Assembly (NCBI GenBank): GCA_025061975.1
Contig: JANXBB010000184.1
Location: 1 to 6,258 of the forward strand
Reading direction: 5' to 3'
DNA: 6,258 bases
From: Caldifarciminota bacterium
GTDB taxonomy: Bacteria > Hydrothermota > Tepidihabitantia > Tepidihabitantales > CAIPLT01
Position 1 is the first letter of the stretch; every line of letters begins with the position of its first letter. The notes beneath the pieces were generated by a model. That model was not told the origin of the DNA. It was given only the letters and a program-made list of their open reading frames with translations, and made no database searches. The translations under genes were made by a program, and so were the position numbers. Below, in pieces: positions 6,066-6,258 of the stretch.

Positions 6066-6258
6066 ATGAGCAACAAAAAGATTGTTTTTACCGAAAAGGC
6101 TCCAGTTCCGATAGGACCATATAGTCAAGCAGTAATTGTAGATCGATTTGTATTTATTTCAGGTCAAATTGGTATTGATCCCAAAACTGGTCAGTTAGTC
6201 AATGGTGGAATATCTGAGGAAATAAGGCAGATTTTTAAAAATATTAAGGAAATTCTAA
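6066..6258 (+). CDS. ridA: RidA family (YjgF/YER057c/UK114) enamine/imine deaminase, 3' truncated by window end
   Basis: The first 64 codons of a family usually about 125 residues long. The protein begins MSNKKIVFTEKAPVPIGPYSQA, then FVFISGQIGIDPKTGQLV and SEEIRQIFKNIKEIL, matching the conserved N-terminal half of RidA. Family members hydrolyse reactive enamines/imines such as 2-aminoacrylate released by PLP enzymes, in the cytoplasm, usually as trimers. The catalytic arginine near residue 105 lies outside the window and cannot be checked. The ATG at 6066 gives the family frame; the ATG at 6062 is in another frame and soon stops. The gene begins 5 nt after the ptb stop with no clear ribosome-binding site, so it is probably co-transcribed and coupled with ptb. 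Confidence 0.93.
   Translation, partial: MSNKKIVFTEKAPVPIGPYSQAVIVDRFVFISGQIGIDPKTGQLVNGGISEEIRQIFKNIKEIL

Overview
The window is AT-rich (G+C about one third, judged by eye) and comes from a Gram-negative-type (diderm) bacterium, since it encodes a TolC-family outer-membrane channel with a signal peptide. I cannot name the organism. An AT-rich diderm with a phosphate acyltransferase of the butyryltransferase type and a RidA protein would suit an anaerobic amino-acid fermenter, perhaps an uncultured candidate phylum. That placement is inference.

Left part (positions 1 to 4671, minus strand): a tightly packed five-gene operon transcribed right to left. In transcription order it encodes a Yip1-domain membrane protein, a TolC-family outer-membrane factor, a HlyD/MacA-type periplasmic adaptor, a MacB/LolD-type ABC ATPase and a MacB-type permease. 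Junctions are 1 nt, 0 nt, a 1-nt overlap (TAATG) and a 4-nt overlap (ATGA), which indicates translational coupling. Together the last four encode a MacAB-TolC-like tripartite pump spanning both membranes, with the ATPase and permease as separate chains. The permease is broken: at its second membrane segment the reading frame hits TAG and then TGA. The same frame between and after them still spells the conserved family motif, so the gene looks like a fresh pseudogene or carries errors near the sequence edge.

Middle (about 4672 to 5166): a divergent intergenic region of about 495 bp with no convincing gene. It holds a clear sigma70-type promoter for the efflux operon (TTGACT, 16 bp, TATAAT on the minus strand), weaker promoter candidates for the rightward genes, several short direct and inverted repeats, and one GC-rich REP-like motif.

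Right part (5167 to 6258, plus strand): a complete phosphate butyryltransferase-like gene (ptb), then, 5 nt later, the first 64 codons of a RidA-family deaminase, cut by the window end. The pair suggests acyl-CoA to acyl-phosphate conversion in a fermentative pathway, plus protection from reactive enamines. A partner butyrate/acetate kinase is not in view.

Most of the window is ordinary. The items most worth a second look are the doubly interrupted permease, the repeat-rich divergent intergenic region, and the absence of a Shine-Dalgarno sequence before ptb in a window where the efflux genes mostly have one.
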